DNA of 64,000 nucleotides, taken from positions 1,984,001 to 2,048,000 of the forward strand of contig NZ_CP160453.1 in assembly GCF_040744945.1 (NCBI RefSeq), given 5' to 3'. A program made the translations under genes and the position numbers. Shown here one piece after another: positions 32,646 to 46,537 of this stretch (position 1 is its first letter; the number at the start of each line of letters is the position of its first letter). The notes below the pieces were generated by a model. The model ran no database searches and had not been told where the DNA came from. It saw only the letters and a program-made list of their open reading frames with translations. The stretch comes from Saccharothrix sp. HUAS TT1. GTDB taxonomy: Bacteria > Actinomycetota > Actinomycetes > Mycobacteriales > Pseudonocardiaceae.

Positions 32646-33877
32646 TCCCCGGTCGGATCAAGCTCCAGATCGGCGCGTTCGTGCTGATCGCCCTGGTCGG
32701 CGTCAGCTACGTCGGCGCCCGGTACGTCGGGCTGGGCCGGGTGTTCGGCGCGTCCGGGTACGTGGTGACGGTGCAGCTCGCCGACTCCGGCGGCGTGTTC
32801 ACCAACGGCGAGGTGACCTACCGCGGCGTGGCCGTCGGCCGGGTCGGGCAGCTGCGGCTGACCGCCGACGGGCTGGAGGTCGACCTCGACATCGACCCGG
32901 ACGCGCCCGCCATCCCCGCCGACCTGGAGGCCGTGGTCGCCAACCGGTCCGCGGTCGGCGAGCAGTTCGTCGACCTGCGCCCGCGCGGCGAGGACGGGCC
33001 GTACCTGGAGGACGGCTCGGTCATCCCGCGGTCGGCCACCAGGACCCCGCCGCCGGTGGACGGCCTGCTGACCAACCTGGACGAGTTCGCCAAGTCGGTG
33101 CCGACGGACTCGCTGCGGACCGTGGTGGACGAGCTGGACCTGGCGTTCAACGGCGCCGGACCCGACCTGCAGGTGCTGCTGGACAACACCAGGGCGTTCA
33201 CCCAGGCGGCGACCGAGCACCTGCCGCAGACGAAGGCGCTGCTGGACGACGGGCTGGTCGTGCTGAACACGCAGGCGTCGCAGGGCAGCGCGATCCGGTC
33301 GTTCTCCACCGACCTGCGGGCGCTGGCCGACCAGCTGAAGAACTCCGACGCCGACCTGCGCCGGCTCATCGGGGTGTCGCCGCAGGCCGCCGAGCAGGTG
33401 TCGGCGCTGCTGCGGGAGACCGGGCCCAACCTGGGCGTGGTGCTGGCCAACCTGCTGACCACCGGGAACATCCTGGTGACCAGGTTGGACGGGCTGGAGC
33501 AGATCGCCGTGACGTACCCGATCATCGTCGGTGGCGGGTTCAGCGTGGCCAAGGGCGACGGCACGGGCGCGCACTTCGGGCTGGCCCTGAACGTGTTCGA
33601 CCCGCCGCCGTGCACGGTCGGCTACGACGGCACCGCGATCCGGCAGGGGACCGACACCACGCCGGCCGAGTTCAACACGCAGGCATACTGCGCGCTGGCC
33701 AAGGGCAGCGCCACCGGCGTGCGAGGCGCCCAGAACGCGCCTTACGGTGGCACCCCGGCCACGACGCCGACGGGTGACGCGACGTCGCAGCCGGGTCGGG
33801 AGCCGACCTCCGGCGAGGCCGTCCCCGAGGCGCCGCTGCTGACCAGCCTGGGGCAGTTGCTCGGTCTGCCGGGCTGA
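32642..33877 (+). CDS. mceF: MCE-family protein F
   Basis: 411 residues from a GTG. Membrane helix at about 9-28, MCE domain (about 38-115, NGEVTYRGVAVGRVGQL, VGEQFVDLRP), helical region, then a domain with FDPPPCTVGYDG and a Ser/Thr/Pro-rich tail. It is the sixth and last MCE subunit. Confidence 0.92.
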   Translation: MIPGRIKLQIGAFVLIALVGVSYVGARYVGLGRVFGASGYVVTVQLADSGGVFTNGEVTYRGVAVGRVGQLRLTADGLEVDLDIDPDAPAIPADLEAVVANRSAVGEQFVDLRPRGEDGPYLEDGSVIPRSATRTPPPVDGLLTNLDEFAKSVPTDSLRTVVDELDLAFNGAGPDLQVLLDNTRAFTQAATEHLPQTKALLDDGLVVLNTQASQGSAIRSFSTDLRALADQLKNSDADLRRLIGVSPQAAEQVSALLRETGPNLGVVLANLLTTGNILVTRLDGLEQIAVTYPIIVGGGFSVAKGDGTGAHFGLALNVFDPPPCTVGYDGTAIRQGTDTTPAEFNTQAYCALAKGSATGVRGAQNAPYGGTPATTPTGDATSQPGREPTSGEAVPEAPLLTSLGQLLGLPG

Positions 33878-33889
33878 GGAGGGGTGCGG

Positions 33890-34402
33890 ATGGACGTTCG
33901 TCGTTGGGCGCTGCCGGTCGCGGCCGTGCTCGCGGTGCTGGCCCTCGGCTACGCGCTGTGGGCGGGTGTGTCGTGGTGGAGCGCGTCCTCGAACGACTCG
34001 GTGGCGTTCTCGCGCGAGCGCGAGGAGGTGCTGCGGGTCGGGCAGGTCGGGATCGCGAACTTCACCACCCTCGACCACACCAAGGTCGACCAGGACCTGG
34101 ACCGGTGGCTGGAGTCGTCGACCGGCGAGCTGCGCGAGGAGATCGAGACCGGTCGGGACAGCCGCAGGAAGCAGATCGAGGACGCGAAGACGGTGACCGC
34201 GAGCCGGGTGCTCGACGCGGCCGTGACGGAACTCGACGCGCGGGCCGGCAAGGCGCACCTGATCGCGGTCGTGGAGACCACGGTGACGCCCGAGGGCGGG
34301 CAGGCGGTGAAGAAGGTCAACCGCTACCAGGCGGACCTGACCCGCACCGATGACGGTTGGAAGCTCAGCGCGCTGGGGCCGGTCGCGGCCGGCGGCGCGT
34401 GA
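33890..34402 (+). CDS. Mce-associated membrane protein
   Basis: 170 residues. The ATG at 33890 is seven bases after AGGAGG; a GTG two codons earlier is possible. One membrane helix (about 8-30) is followed by a domain with VAFSREREEVLRVGQVGIAN and a C-terminal YQADLTRTDDGWKLSAL, the layout of Mce-associated (Mam/NTF2-like) proteins that stabilise Mce complexes. Co-transcribed with mceF. Confidence 0.8.
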   Translation: MDVRRWALPVAAVLAVLALGYALWAGVSWWSASSNDSVAFSREREEVLRVGQVGIANFTTLDHTKVDQDLDRWLESSTGELREEIETGRDSRRKQIEDAKTVTASRVLDAAVTELDARAGKAHLIAVVETTVTPEGGQAVKKVNRYQADLTRTDDGWKLSALGPVAAGGA

Positions 34403-34411
34403 CCCGAGGAG

Positions 34412-35587
34412 ATGACGTCCGTGCCACCGCCCCGCCGCCGCCCCGTCCCGAGCACCCCGACCACCCGACCTCGCGTCGCCGGCCTGCGCAAACGCCCCGA
34501 GCACCGTCCCGAGCAAGGCTCCGAGCAAGGCCCCACGCCGGGACCTGACACCGCAGCCGAACCCGCCGGGAACCCCCCGTCCGCGACCACCGCCGCCCGC
34601 ACACCCGCCACCTCCCCACCCACCGACACCGCCGCCGAGCCGACTGCCGCCGAGCCATCCGCCGCCAAGCCGGCCGCTGCCGACCAGAACGCCGCCTCGC
34701 CGACCGCCGAGCCGGTTGCCGACACCGCCGAACCGGCCGCCGAAGGCGCCCCGTCAGCGGACTCGTCGCACCTCGGCCTGATCGAGCCGGGCGGGTCCGC
34801 CGCCGAGCCCATCGCCGAGCCCACCGCCGAGCCCACCGCCGAACCCTCGCCCCGTCCGCGCCCACGCCCGCGCCCGACCGGCCGCCGCAAGCGCGCCGGC
34901 GAGGCCGTCGCGCCGAGCGTGCTGGACGACCCGACCGACCCGACCGACGCAGCCGACACCGTCCACACCGACCCGGCCGACACCGACACCAGCGACACCG
35001 ACACCGACGCGGCCGACTGGGCGGCCCGGCACAACGAGACCCCGACCCGCTCCGCCAAGTCCACCCTGGTCCTGACCACCGCCCTGGTCGTCCTGGCCGG
35101 CCTGCTGCTCGGCCTCGGCCTGTGGTTCCAGGGCCGCGCGGACGACGTCGACTACAACCAGGCCCTGGTCGACAGCGCCGGCACCACCGAGGTCGCGGGC
35201 CAGGCCCGCGAGGCCGTCGAGAAGGCGTTCTCCTACAACTTCGCCGACGTCGCCGCCACCGAGGAAGCGGCCGACGAGCTGCTGGTCGGCAAGGCCAAGT
35301 GCCAGTACGACGCGATCTTCGGCCCGGTCCGCACGCTCGCCCCCGAGCAGAAGCTCGTGGTCACCGTGAAGGCCGTCTCCAGCGGCGTGACCTCGCTCGA
35401 CGGGGACCGCGCCACCGTGCTCCTCTTCCTCGACCAGGTCACCACCCGCACGACCGACAACCAGAGCGGCGGCGGGATCGCGATGATGCGGGCGAGCGCG
35501 CAGAGGGTCAACGGCCGGTGGAAGGTCGACAACATGGAGATGTTCGGCCAGAGCGCCGACCAGGCGGCCGGGACCTCGAAGTGCTGA
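34412..35587 (+). CDS. Mce-associated membrane protein with long disordered N-terminus
   Basis: 391 residues. The first 200 residues are low-complexity (Pro, Ala, Glu, Asp, Thr), with AEP-T and DTDTSDTDTD runs and a basic PRPRPRPRPTGRRKR stretch. A membrane helix lies at about 218-238, followed by an NTF2-like Mce-associated domain (about 245-391, with FSYNFADVAATEEAADELL and a C-terminal Cys). It is the last gene of the mce operon. The cytosolic tail is unusually long and may be a protein-interaction or envelope-spacing segment. Confidence 0.78.
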   Translation: MTSVPPPRRRPVPSTPTTRPRVAGLRKRPEHRPEQGSEQGPTPGPDTAAEPAGNPPSATTAARTPATSPPTDTAAEPTAAEPSAAKPAAADQNAASPTAEPVADTAEPAAEGAPSADSSHLGLIEPGGSAAEPIAEPTAEPTAEPSPRPRPRPRPTGRRKRAGEAVAPSVLDDPTDPTDAADTVHTDPADTDTSDTDTDAADWAARHNETPTRSAKSTLVLTTALVVLAGLLLGLGLWFQGRADDVDYNQALVDSAGTTEVAGQAREAVEKAFSYNFADVAATEEAADELLVGKAKCQYDAIFGPVRTLAPEQKLVVTVKAVSSGVTSLDGDRATVLLFLDQVTTRTTDNQSGGGIAMMRASAQRVNGRWKVDNMEMFGQSADQAAGTSKC

Positions 35588-36034
35588 CCAGGGAGTCCAC
35601 TCAGGACTCCGGACCCGGTTTCAACCCTCAGCACAACGTGATCTGCGCCACACTTCAACCCTGGTGACCGAACGAAATCGCAACCATCTCCCTTCGGGGT
35701 CTGAACACCCGCCAAAGGTTCACGCCGGCTCACGCCCATGTATTTTCGCAGGTCACGGCGATAACTGCGTGTTAACACGGCTTGCGCCAGTGGAGTGATC
35801 GCCGCGTGGCATCTTGACTGTGAGCGTCAGCGGGGTCACTCTGTCGGTGAGCACGAGAAAGGTCCTTCCAGGTGCCTCTCGACAGTTGCCGCGCGCGTGG
35901 CTAGACTGCTCCTTTGCGCTGCCCTCTTTCCGTTTGCCCTTCGCCGAGAGCTGGATTGCCGGGCATCGCCGCACCCTTGACAGCCGTGCTAGTTCCGCTG
36001 ACTAGCCAGCTACCTGTCCCTGGAAGGACGCATC
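35588..36034 (+). other. 447-bp rpoB upstream region
   Basis: No gene is supported. It holds a small hairpin after the mce operon (GGAGTCC 35592-35598 with GGACTCC 35604-35610), the rpoB promoter described separately, and a leader of roughly 120 bases. The rest is unassigned. Confidence 0.6.
35879..35907 (+). promoter_or_regulatory. rpoB: candidate rpoBC promoter TCGACA-N17-TAGACT
   Basis: The -35 TCGACA (35879-35884) and -10 TAGACT (35902-35907) are separated by exactly 17 bases, predicting a start near 35914 and a leader of about 120 nt before the TTG codon. This fits the main vegetative sigma factor. Confidence 0.6.
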
Positions 36035-39000
36035 TTGGCGATCTCTCGCGCGACCAAGGCCACTGCTGCGACCAACTCCACGTCGGGGATTCCCGGAGCG
36101 CCGAAGCGAGTCTCTTTCGCGAAGATCCACGAACCGCTTCAGACGCCCAACCTGCTCGACCTGCAGATCCAGTCGTTCGAATGGCTCACCGGCGACGAGG
36201 CGTGGTTCCAGCGCCGCGTCGACGAGGGTGACGAGGCGCCGACGGGCGGCCTCGAGGAGGTCTTGAACGAGATCTCCCCGATCGAGGACTTCTCCGGCTC
36301 GATGTCGCTCTCCTTCTCCGACCCGCGCTTCGACGAGGTCAAGGCCTCGACCGAGGAGTGCAAGGACAAGGACATGACGTACGCCGCCCCGTTGTTCGTC
36401 ACGGCGGAGTTCACCAACCACACCACCGGCGAGATCAAGAGCCAGACGGTGTTCATGGGTGACTTCCCGATGATGACCGACAAGGGCACGTTCATCATCA
36501 ACGGCACCGAGCGGGTCGTGGTTTCCCAGCTCGTCCGCTCGCCGGGTGTCTACTACGACACCGCGATCGACAAGACGACCGACAAGGACGTCTTCAGCGT
36601 CAAGATCATCCCGTCCCGGGGTGCCTGGCTGGAGTTCGACGTCGACAAGCGCGACACCGTCGGCGTCCGCATCGACCGCAAGCGCCGCCAGCCGGTGACC
36701 GTGCTGCTGAAGGCCCTGGGTTGGACCACCGAGCAGATCCGCGAGCGCTTCTCCTTCAGCGAGACGCTGCTGACGACGCTGGAGAAGGACCACACCGCGG
36801 GCACCGACGAGGCGTTGCTCGACATCTACCGCAAGCTGCGTCCGGGCGAGCCGCCGACGAAGGAGTCCGCGCAGGCGCTGCTGGAGAACCTGTTCTTCAA
36901 GGACAAGCGCTACGACCTGGCCAAGGTCGGCCGGTACAAGGTCAACAAGAAGCTGGGCCTGGCCACGCCGATCACCACCGGCGTGCTGACCGAGGACGAC
37001 ATCGTCACGACGATCGAGTACCTGGTCCGCCTGCACGCCGGTGAGACGTCGATGCAGCCGGGCGAGACCGAGGTGCCCGTCGAGGTCGACGACATCGACC
37101 ACTTCGGCAACCGCCGCCTGCGCACCGTCGGCGAGCTGATCCAGAACCAGATCCGGGTCGGCCTGTCCCGCATGGAGCGCGTCGTCCGCGAGCGCATGAC
37201 GACCCAGGACGTCGAGGCCATCACGCCGCAGACCCTGATCAACATCCGCCCGGTGGTGGCGGCGATCAAGGAGTTCTTCGGCACCTCCCAGCTGTCGCAG
37301 TTCATGGACCAGACGAACCCGCTCGCGGGCCTGACCCACAAGCGCCGCCTGTCGGCGCTGGGCCCCGGTGGTCTGTCCCGTGAGCGGGCCGGCATGGAGG
37401 TCCGCGACGTCCACCCGTCGCACTACGGCCGCATGTGCCCGATCGAGACGCCGGAAGGCCCGAACATCGGCCTGATCGGCTCGCTGTCCTCCTACGGGCG
37501 GGTCAACCCGTTCGGCTTCATCGAGACGCCGTACCGCAAGGTCGTCGACGGCCGGGTCACCGACCAGATCGACTACCTGACGGCGGACGAAGAGGACCGC
37601 TACGTCAAGGCCCAGGCGAACGCCAGCATCGACGACGAGGGCAACTTCCTCGAGGAGAAGGTGCTGGTCCGCAAGAAGGGCGGCGAGGTCGAGATGATCG
37701 ACCCGTCCGACGTGGACTACATGGACGTCTCGCCGCGGCAGATGGTGTCGGCCGCGACCGCGATGATCCCGTTCCTGGAGCACGACGACGCGAACCGCGC
37801 CCTGATGGGCGCGAACATGCAGCGCCAGGCGGTGCCGCTGCTGCGCAGCGAGTCCCCGCTGGTCGGCACCGGCATGGAGCTGCGCGCCGCGGTCGACGCC
37901 GGCGACGTCGTGGTGGCCAAGAAGACCGGTGTGGTCGAGGAGATCTCCGCCGACTACGTCACGGTCATGGCCGACGACGGCTCGCGGCAGACCTACGGCC
38001 TGCACAAGTTCCGCCGGTCGAACCAGGGCACCTGCATCAACCAGAAGCCCATCGTGAACGAGGGCGACCGGGTGCAGGCGACCCAGGTGCTGGCCGACGG
38101 CCCGTGCACCGAGAACGGCGAGATGGCGCTGGGCAAGAACCTGCTCGTCGCGATCATGCCGTGGGAGGGCCACAACTACGAGGACGCGATCATCCTGTCG
38201 CAGCGCCTCGTCCAGGACGACGTCCTGACCTCGATCCACATCGAGGAGCACGAGATCGACGCGCGGGACACCAAGCTGGGCGCCGAGGAGATCACCCGGG
38301 ACATCCCGAACGTCTCCGAGGAGGTCCTGGCGGACCTGGACGAGCGCGGCATCATCCGGATCGGCGCCGAGGTCCAGCCCGGCGACATCCTGGTCGGCAA
38401 GGTCACGCCCAAGGGCGAGACCGAGCTGACCCCGGAGGAGCGCCTGCTCCGCGCGATCTTCGGCGAGAAGGCGCGCGAGGTGCGCGACACGTCGCTGAAG
38501 GTGCCGCACGGCGAGTACGGCAAGGTCATCGGCATCCGCGTGTTCAGCCGCGAGGACGACGACGAGCTGCCCCCCGGCGTGAACGAGCTGGTCCGGGTCT
38601 ACGTCGCCCAGAAGCGCAAGATCCAGGACGGCGACAAGCTCGCCGGCCGGCACGGCAACAAGGGCGTCATCGGCAAGATCCTCCCGGTCGAGGACATGCC
38701 GTTCCTGGAGGACGGCACCCCGGTCGACATCGTGCTGAACACGCACGGCGTGCCGCGTCGTATGAACATCGGCCAGGTGCTGGAGACCCACCTCGGGTGG
38801 ATCGCCAAGCAGGGCTGGAGCATCAACGGCGACCCGGACTGGGCGAAGAACCTGCCGGCGGAGCTGTACGACGTCGAGCCCGGCACGAAGACCGCGACCC
38901 CGGTGTTCGACGGCGCCCGCGAGGACGAGATCACCGGTCTGCTCGGCTCGACGGTCCCGAACCGCGACGGCGAGCGGATGGTCAAGGAGAACGGCAAGGC

Positions 39001-39517
39001 GGTGCTCCTCGACGGGCGCAGCGGCGAGCCGTACCCCTTCCCGGTGTCGGTCGGCTACATGTACATCCTGAAGCTGCTGCACCTGGTCGACGACAAGATC
39101 CACGCCCGGTCGACCGGCCCGTACTCGATGATCACGCAGCAGCCGCTGGGTGGTAAGGCGCAGTTCGGTGGCCAGCGGTTCGGTGAGATGGAGTGCTGGG
39201 CGATGCAGGCGTACGGCGCCGCCTACACGCTCCAGGAACTGCTCACGATCAAGTCCGACGACGTGCTCGGCCGCGTGAAGGTCTACGAGGCCATCGTCAA
39301 GGGCGAGAACATCCCGGAACCGGGTATCCCGGAGTCCTTCAAGGTGCTGCTCAAGGAGCTGCAGTCGCTGTGCCTCAACGTCGAGGTGCTGTCCTCGGAC
39401 GGCGCCGCGATCGAGATGCGCGACGGCGACGACGAAGACCTCGAGCGCGCGGCCGCGAACCTCGGCATCAACCTGTCGCGGTCCGAGTCGCCGTCCGTGG
39501 ACGACGTCGTCAACTGA
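36035..39517 (+). CDS. rpoB: DNA-directed RNA polymerase subunit beta
   Basis: 1160 residues. The start is TTG, seven bases after GGAAGGA, the same unusual start context as mycobacterial rpoB. The rifampicin-binding segment is at about 413-450 ([17 protein letters not shown], then [13 protein letters not shown]). Asp425, His435 and Ser440, the positions most often changed in resistance, are wild type. Thr427 stands where E. coli has Asn518. Catalytic and switch regions and the C-terminal clamp anchor are complete. Paired with rpoC downstream. Confidence 0.97.
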   Translation: MAISRATKATAATNSTSGIPGAPKRVSFAKIHEPLQTPNLLDLQIQSFEWLTGDEAWFQRRVDEGDEAPTGGLEEVLNEISPIEDFSGSMSLSFSDPRFDEVKASTEECKDKDMTYAAPLFVTAEFTNHTTGEIKSQTVFMGDFPMMTDKGTFIINGTERVVVSQLVRSPGVYYDTAIDKTTDKDVFSVKIIPSRGAWLEFDVDKRDTVGVRIDRKRRQPVTVLLKALGWTTEQIRERFSFSETLLTTLEKDHTAGTDEALLDIYRKLRPGEPPTKESAQALLENLFFKDKRYDLAKVGRYKVNKKLGLATPITTGVLTEDDIVTTIEYLVRLHAGETSMQPGETEVPVEVDDIDHFGNRRLRTVGELIQNQIRVGLSRMERVVRERMTTQDVEAITPQTLINIRPVVAAIKEFFGTSQLSQFMDQTNPLAGLTHKRRLSALGPGGLSRERAGMEVRDVHPSHYGRMCPIETPEGPNIGLIGSLSSYGRVNPFGFIETPYRKVVDGRVTDQIDYLTADEEDRYVKAQANASIDDEGNFLEEKVLVRKKGGEVEMIDPSDVDYMDVSPRQMVSAATAMIPFLEHDDANRALMGANMQRQAVPLLRSESPLVGTGMELRAAVDAGDVVVAKKTGVVEEISADYVTVMADDGSRQTYGLHKFRRSNQGTCINQKPIVNEGDRVQATQVLADGPCTENGEMALGKNLLVAIMPWEGHNYEDAIILSQRLVQDDVLTSIHIEEHEIDARDTKLGAEEITRDIPNVSEEVLADLDERGIIRIGAEVQPGDILVGKVTPKGETELTPEERLLRAIFGEKAREVRDTSLKVPHGEYGKVIGIRVFSREDDDELPPGVNELVRVYVAQKRKIQDGDKLAGRHGNKGVIGKILPVEDMPFLEDGTPVDIVLNTHGVPRRMNIGQVLETHLGWIAKQGWSINGDPDWAKNLPAELYDVEPGTKTATPVFDGAREDEITGLLGSTVPNRDGERMVKENGKAVLLDGRSGEPYPFPVSVGYMYILKLLHLVDDKIHARSTGPYSMITQQPLGGKAQFGGQRFGEMECWAMQAYGAAYTLQELLTIKSDDVLGRVKVYEAIVKGENIPEPGIPESFKVLLKELQSLCLNVEVLSSDGAAIEMRDGDDEDLERAAANLGINLSRSESPSVDDVVN

Positions 39518-39525
39518 CGCCCGCC

Positions 39526-39560
39526 GGTCACCGGGGACGCCTCCCGCGTCCCCGGTGACC
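39526..39560 (+). terminator. hairpin between rpoB and rpoC (attenuator or processing site)
   Basis: A 14-bp stem (GGTCACCGGGGACG, 39526-39539, with 39547-39560) and 7-nt loop, no T-run. Partial termination or RNase processing between the two subunits is possible; full termination is unlikely. Confidence 0.5.
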
Positions 39561-39612
39561 CAGCCACCAGCACCCCAAGCAGCACCGAACCAAAAAGGGG
39601 AAGAGAGTAGAC

Positions 39613-43509
<3,897 letters not shown>

Positions 43510-43526
43510 AGCAGTAGCCAGTAGCG

Positions 43527-43565
43527 CGGAAGACCCCCGGAGCCTCCCGCTCCGGGGGTCTTCCG
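43527..43565. terminator. rpoC: bidirectional hairpin terminator after rpoC
   Basis: A 17-bp perfect stem (CGGAAGACCCCCGGAGC with its complement) and loop CTCCC. It lies between rpoC and the converging zinc-ribbon gene. Confidence 0.82.
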
Positions 43566-43652
43566 CGTGCGACGGGGGTCAGGTGGGTCGTCCACCAGGT
43601 CGTCGCACAGCGGTGGCCCCGCACCGAGGGTGCGGGGCCACCGATTCGCAGA

Positions 43653-43943
43653 TCAGGACGAGAAGAACAGCCCGCCCAGGCCGCGGTGCTTCCGGTGGCC
43701 GTAGTGGCCGCCGCCGCCGTAGCCCCAACCCGGCTGCTGCACCGGCTGCTGCACGTAGTGCACCTGCGCGGGGGGCGCGACCGGCGGAGGCGGGGGCGGC
43801 GGGGCCATCTGCTGCTCGAGCCGGGTGATGGCCTCCAGCTCGCCGTAGTCGAGGAAGACCCCGCGGCAGCCATCGCACTGCTCGATGTGCACGCCCATGC
43901 GGTCGAAGGTGCGCATGTTCGCATGACACTTGGGACACTGCAT
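43653..43943 (-). CDS. TFIIB-type zinc-ribbon protein
   Basis: 96 residues, ATG at 43943 with AGGAGG upstream. The N-terminal zinc ribbon has CPKC (3-6) and CDGC (about 23-26) with the zf-TFIIB pattern GVHIEQCDGCRGVFLDYGEL. A Pro-run follows, then a His/Gly/Tyr-rich tail. A small nucleic-acid or protein-binding role is likely, but the target is unknown. Confidence 0.78.
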   Translation of the reverse strand: MQCPKCHANMRTFDRMGVHIEQCDGCRGVFLDYGELEAITRLEQQMAPPPPPPPVAPPAQVHYVQQPVQQPGWGYGGGGHYGHRKHRGLGGLFFSS

Positions 43944-43981
43944 CGTGTGAGCCTCCTGCTCTTGACGCGATGATCCCGATA

Positions 43982-44869
43982 TTAGCCGCGCGGAATGGGT
44001 TCGTGTGCCGACACGATCCGGGCACAAGCGTCGATCAGGGCCTCCTGGGCGTCGTTCAGCTCCGTGCCGTCGCGCTCCGCAGCGGACAGCGCACGCGCCG
44101 CCATCTGGACGACGAGCGCGCGAGCCGGGGCTTCCAGCACCGACCACGGGTCCTCCCGCGGCACCCCGGAGCCGCCCGCGTCCAGGTAGGACCCGAGCAG
44201 CCGCCCCCACGCCTCGGCGTCGAGCACGCCCGCCGCGTGCAGCGCCGCCGGCCGGGCCAGGTCCCAGGCGGGGTCGCCGAAACCGAGGTCGTCCACGTCG
44301 ATCAACCGGTACCCGTCCCGCCGCACCAGCTGGCCCAGGTGCCAGTCACCGTGGATCAGCGTGGTCGCGGCCCGGTCGAACGCCGGCAACGTCCCACCGG
44401 CCCGCCGCACGAGGTCCGCCGCGGGCGTGTCGAGCACCAGGTCGCGCACCGCCCGCCGCATCCGGGGAACGGCGCCGGCCGGGGTCGGGGGCGGGTCGAA
44501 GTCGGCGGCGGTGAACCGGTGCAGCGCGGCCAGCATTCGCCCGGCGGCCTCCATCGGCAGGTCCTCGGGCTCGCCCTGCGGAACGGGCTCGCCCACCGGC
44601 CACGCCGTGACCACCCGCCCGAGCACGACCGCCGGTCGCGGGTGGCCGCCGGTCAGGTCCAGCGGCGCGAGCAGGAGGTCGGCCAGGCGCGGGTCGGCGG
44701 CCAGTCGGAGGCGGGCGGTGAGGGTGGCCGGGTCCGTGCCGCGTTCGTGGGCCTTGAGCACCACGTCCGCGACCCGGACCACGACCACGTCGCCGCGCAC
44801 CGCCAGCACCTCGGGCGCGGCCCCGGCGGGGACCAGGGCCGCCATGCCCGCGATGAGATCGGAGTTCAC
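43982..44869 (-). CDS. aminoglycoside phosphotransferase (APH)-family kinase
   Basis: 295 residues from a GTG at 44869 (an ATG at 44845 is possible). The catalytic loop is LIHGDWHLGQ, with Gln at the metal-binding Asn position, and the metal motif is IDVDDLGFGDPAWDLA. It probably phosphorylates a small molecule. Nothing indicates a particular antibiotic, and the family includes many housekeeping kinases. It is last in a minus-strand run with the ESX-like genes. Confidence 0.75.
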   Translation of the reverse strand: MNSDLIAGMAALVPAGAAPEVLAVRGDVVVVRVADVVLKAHERGTDPATLTARLRLAADPRLADLLLAPLDLTGGHPRPAVVLGRVVTAWPVGEPVPQGEPEDLPMEAAGRMLAALHRFTAADFDPPPTPAGAVPRMRRAVRDLVLDTPAADLVRRAGGTLPAFDRAATTLIHGDWHLGQLVRRDGYRLIDVDDLGFGDPAWDLARPAALHAAGVLDAEAWGRLLGSYLDAGGSGVPREDPWSVLEAPARALVVQMAARALSAAERDGTELNDAQEALIDACARIVSAHEPIPRG

Positions 44870-44889
44870 CCCACCAGTGTGACCGGCGG

Positions 44890-45450
44890 TCAGGCCCCGC
44901 CCAGGCAGATCGTGGTCGCGGGCACGCTGTACACCCGCGGCTCGGCGCCCTCGGCGCACAGCCCCGGCTCGGCCCTGCCCTGGACCACCCCGGCCACCTT
45001 CACCGCACCGCCGCCGCACGCCACCTTCTCGTACAGGCTGGCCTCGCCGAACGGCGTCAGCTCCAAGCAGTCGCCCTCCCGGACGTTCAACATGAAGCAC
45101 TGGTACGAGATCCGCTTGTTCTTCCGCGTACCGCTGTTGCGCACCGCGTAGTAGTCGCCGTCGGGGCACTCCGCGCCGACGCCGCCCAAGTAGTGCGCCT
45201 GCACGTAGGACGCCTGCGGCGACGCGCAGTCGACCTTGGTCATCTCCACGCGGTCGCGGGACATGCTCCCGGGCCGGGCGCAGTCGCCCGTCCTGGTCGT
45301 CGTCCGGGAGACGAAGAAGAACAGCCCGCCGACCACCAGCAGGACCACCACGCCGACCACCAGGCCGATCCTGGTGACCCCGCGCTTGCGGTCCGGCGGC
45401 GTCCGCAGCTGCTCCTGGAACGACGGGTCCTGCGAGATGAAGGCGCTCAC
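44890..45450 (-). CDS. single-pass membrane protein with cysteine-rich extracytoplasmic domain
   Basis: 186 residues from a GTG at 45450. A short cytosolic part (1-28) precedes a membrane helix (about 30-51, IGLVVGVVVLLVVGGLFFFV). The external domain has about eight cysteines and repeats of the TGDC...VDC and EGDCLEL type, resembling LppU-like actinobacterial proteins. It is adjacent to the large helical protein, so may work with it at the envelope. The function is unknown. Confidence 0.65.
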   Translation of the reverse strand: MSAFISQDPSFQEQLRTPPDRKRGVTRIGLVVGVVVLLVVGGLFFFVSRTTTRTGDCARPGSMSRDRVEMTKVDCASPQASYVQAHYLGGVGAECPDGDYYAVRNSGTRKNKRISYQCFMLNVREGDCLELTPFGEASLYEKVACGGGAVKVAGVVQGRAEPGLCAEGAEPRVYSVPATTICLGGA

Positions 45451-45463
45451 TTGGTCGTACCCC

Positions 45464-46537
45464 TCAGATGGAGAGCTTCTGGTCGATGTCGGCGGCGTTC
45501 GGCGGCTCGTCGGTGACCATGTCGTGGACGTCCTTGCCGCTCTCCTGGGCCGCCCCGGCGAGCGTGGCGCCGGCGTTGCCCAGCGCGTCCTTGCCGAACT
45601 GCTGCGCGGAGCCCTTCCAGCCACCCGGCCCGATGACGTTCCCGGCGCCGTCCTCGCCGAGGAACGTCTGCATGGCGTCCTTGCCGGCGAACTTCTCCGC
45701 CGTGCCCCGCCACCACTTCGGCCCGGCCAGCCGCCCGGTCAGGACCTTGAAGACCCTGCCGATCTTCTGCAGCACCGCCGTGACCCGCTGCACGATCCGC
45801 GACACCCGGCTGACCGTGACGCCGACCTGCACGGCCGTGGCGCCCGCCGCCGCGACCTCGGACGCGCCGAGCGTGGGCACGGCCGCCGCCTGCGCGGCCA
45901 GCCACGTGATGATCAGCCACTCGACGAGGCTGGCGATCAGGTCCATCACCAGGTCGTGCGCGGTCTTCATCAGCGCCGCGCTGCCGGTGAGCAACGTCAC
46001 GATGCTCTCCGCCTCACCACCGGTCTCGGCGATGCCGACGGCGAACTCGCCCAGCCGCTCCCGGCTCGCCTCGGCGGCCTCGCCCCGCCAGCTCGCCAGC
46101 CCGCCCTCGACCGTCCCGGCGAACGTCTCCGACAACGCCTTGAGGTCGGCGGCGACCTTCTCGAAGTGCCGCGCCGCCAGCGTCAGCTGCTCCTCGTCGC
46201 CGGTGACCAGCTTCAGCGCGTCGTCCAGCGGCTTGATCAGGTCGACCAGGAAGCCGAGCCCGAACGTGAGCAGCGAGTGCAGCGGGTCGGCGATGACCTC
46301 CGCGGCGCTCGGGAACTCGCCGAGGAACGACTGGATGTCGCCGACGGCCGCCTGGACCTCGACGGGGTTCCCGCTGGTCAGGCCGCCCAGCGCGTTCCAG
46401 GCGGTGGCGCCGGACTCGACCAGCCCGCTCTCGCCGACCGGTTTGAGGAAGTCGCCTTCCTCGCTGGTCCAGTAGTTGTCGTCGCGGGCCTCCTGCTCGG
46501 TGGCGACCGCCTCCAGCTCCTCCGCCACCTCAGCCAC
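45464..46537 (-). CDS. large helical ESX/WXG-like protein
   Basis: 357 residues from a GTG at 46537 that overlaps the end of the upstream gene by eight bases. The N-terminal 200 residues are long helices with LASWRGEAAEASRERLGEF, the W-x-G turn typical of type VII secretion substrates. A hydrophobic segment (about 205-260) and a C-terminal Gly-rich region (KWWRGTAEKF, GPGGWKGSAQQFGKDALGNAG) follow. No catalytic toxin domain is recognised. The partner is the EspC-like protein encoded just upstream. Confidence 0.65.
   Translation of the reverse strand: MAEVAEELEAVATEQEARDDNYWTSEEGDFLKPVGESGLVESGATAWNALGGLTSGNPVEVQAAVGDIQSFLGEFPSAAEVIADPLHSLLTFGLGFLVDLIKPLDDALKLVTGDEEQLTLAARHFEKVAADLKALSETFAGTVEGGLASWRGEAAEASRERLGEFAVGIAETGGEAESIVTLLTGSAALMKTAHDLVMDLIASLVEWLIITWLAAQAAAVPTLGASEVAAAGATAVQVGVTVSRVSRIVQRVTAVLQKIGRVFKVLTGRLAGPKWWRGTAEKFAGKDAMQTFLGEDGAGNVIGPGGWKGSAQQFGKDALGNAGATLAGAAQESGKDVHDMVTDEPPNAADIDQKLSI

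Noticed and set aside
43982..44869. Antibiotic-resistance aminoglycoside phosphotransferase
   Set aside because: The APH fold is broad and the catalytic loop ends in Gln, with no cluster of resistance or biosynthesis genes, so only a family-level call is justified.
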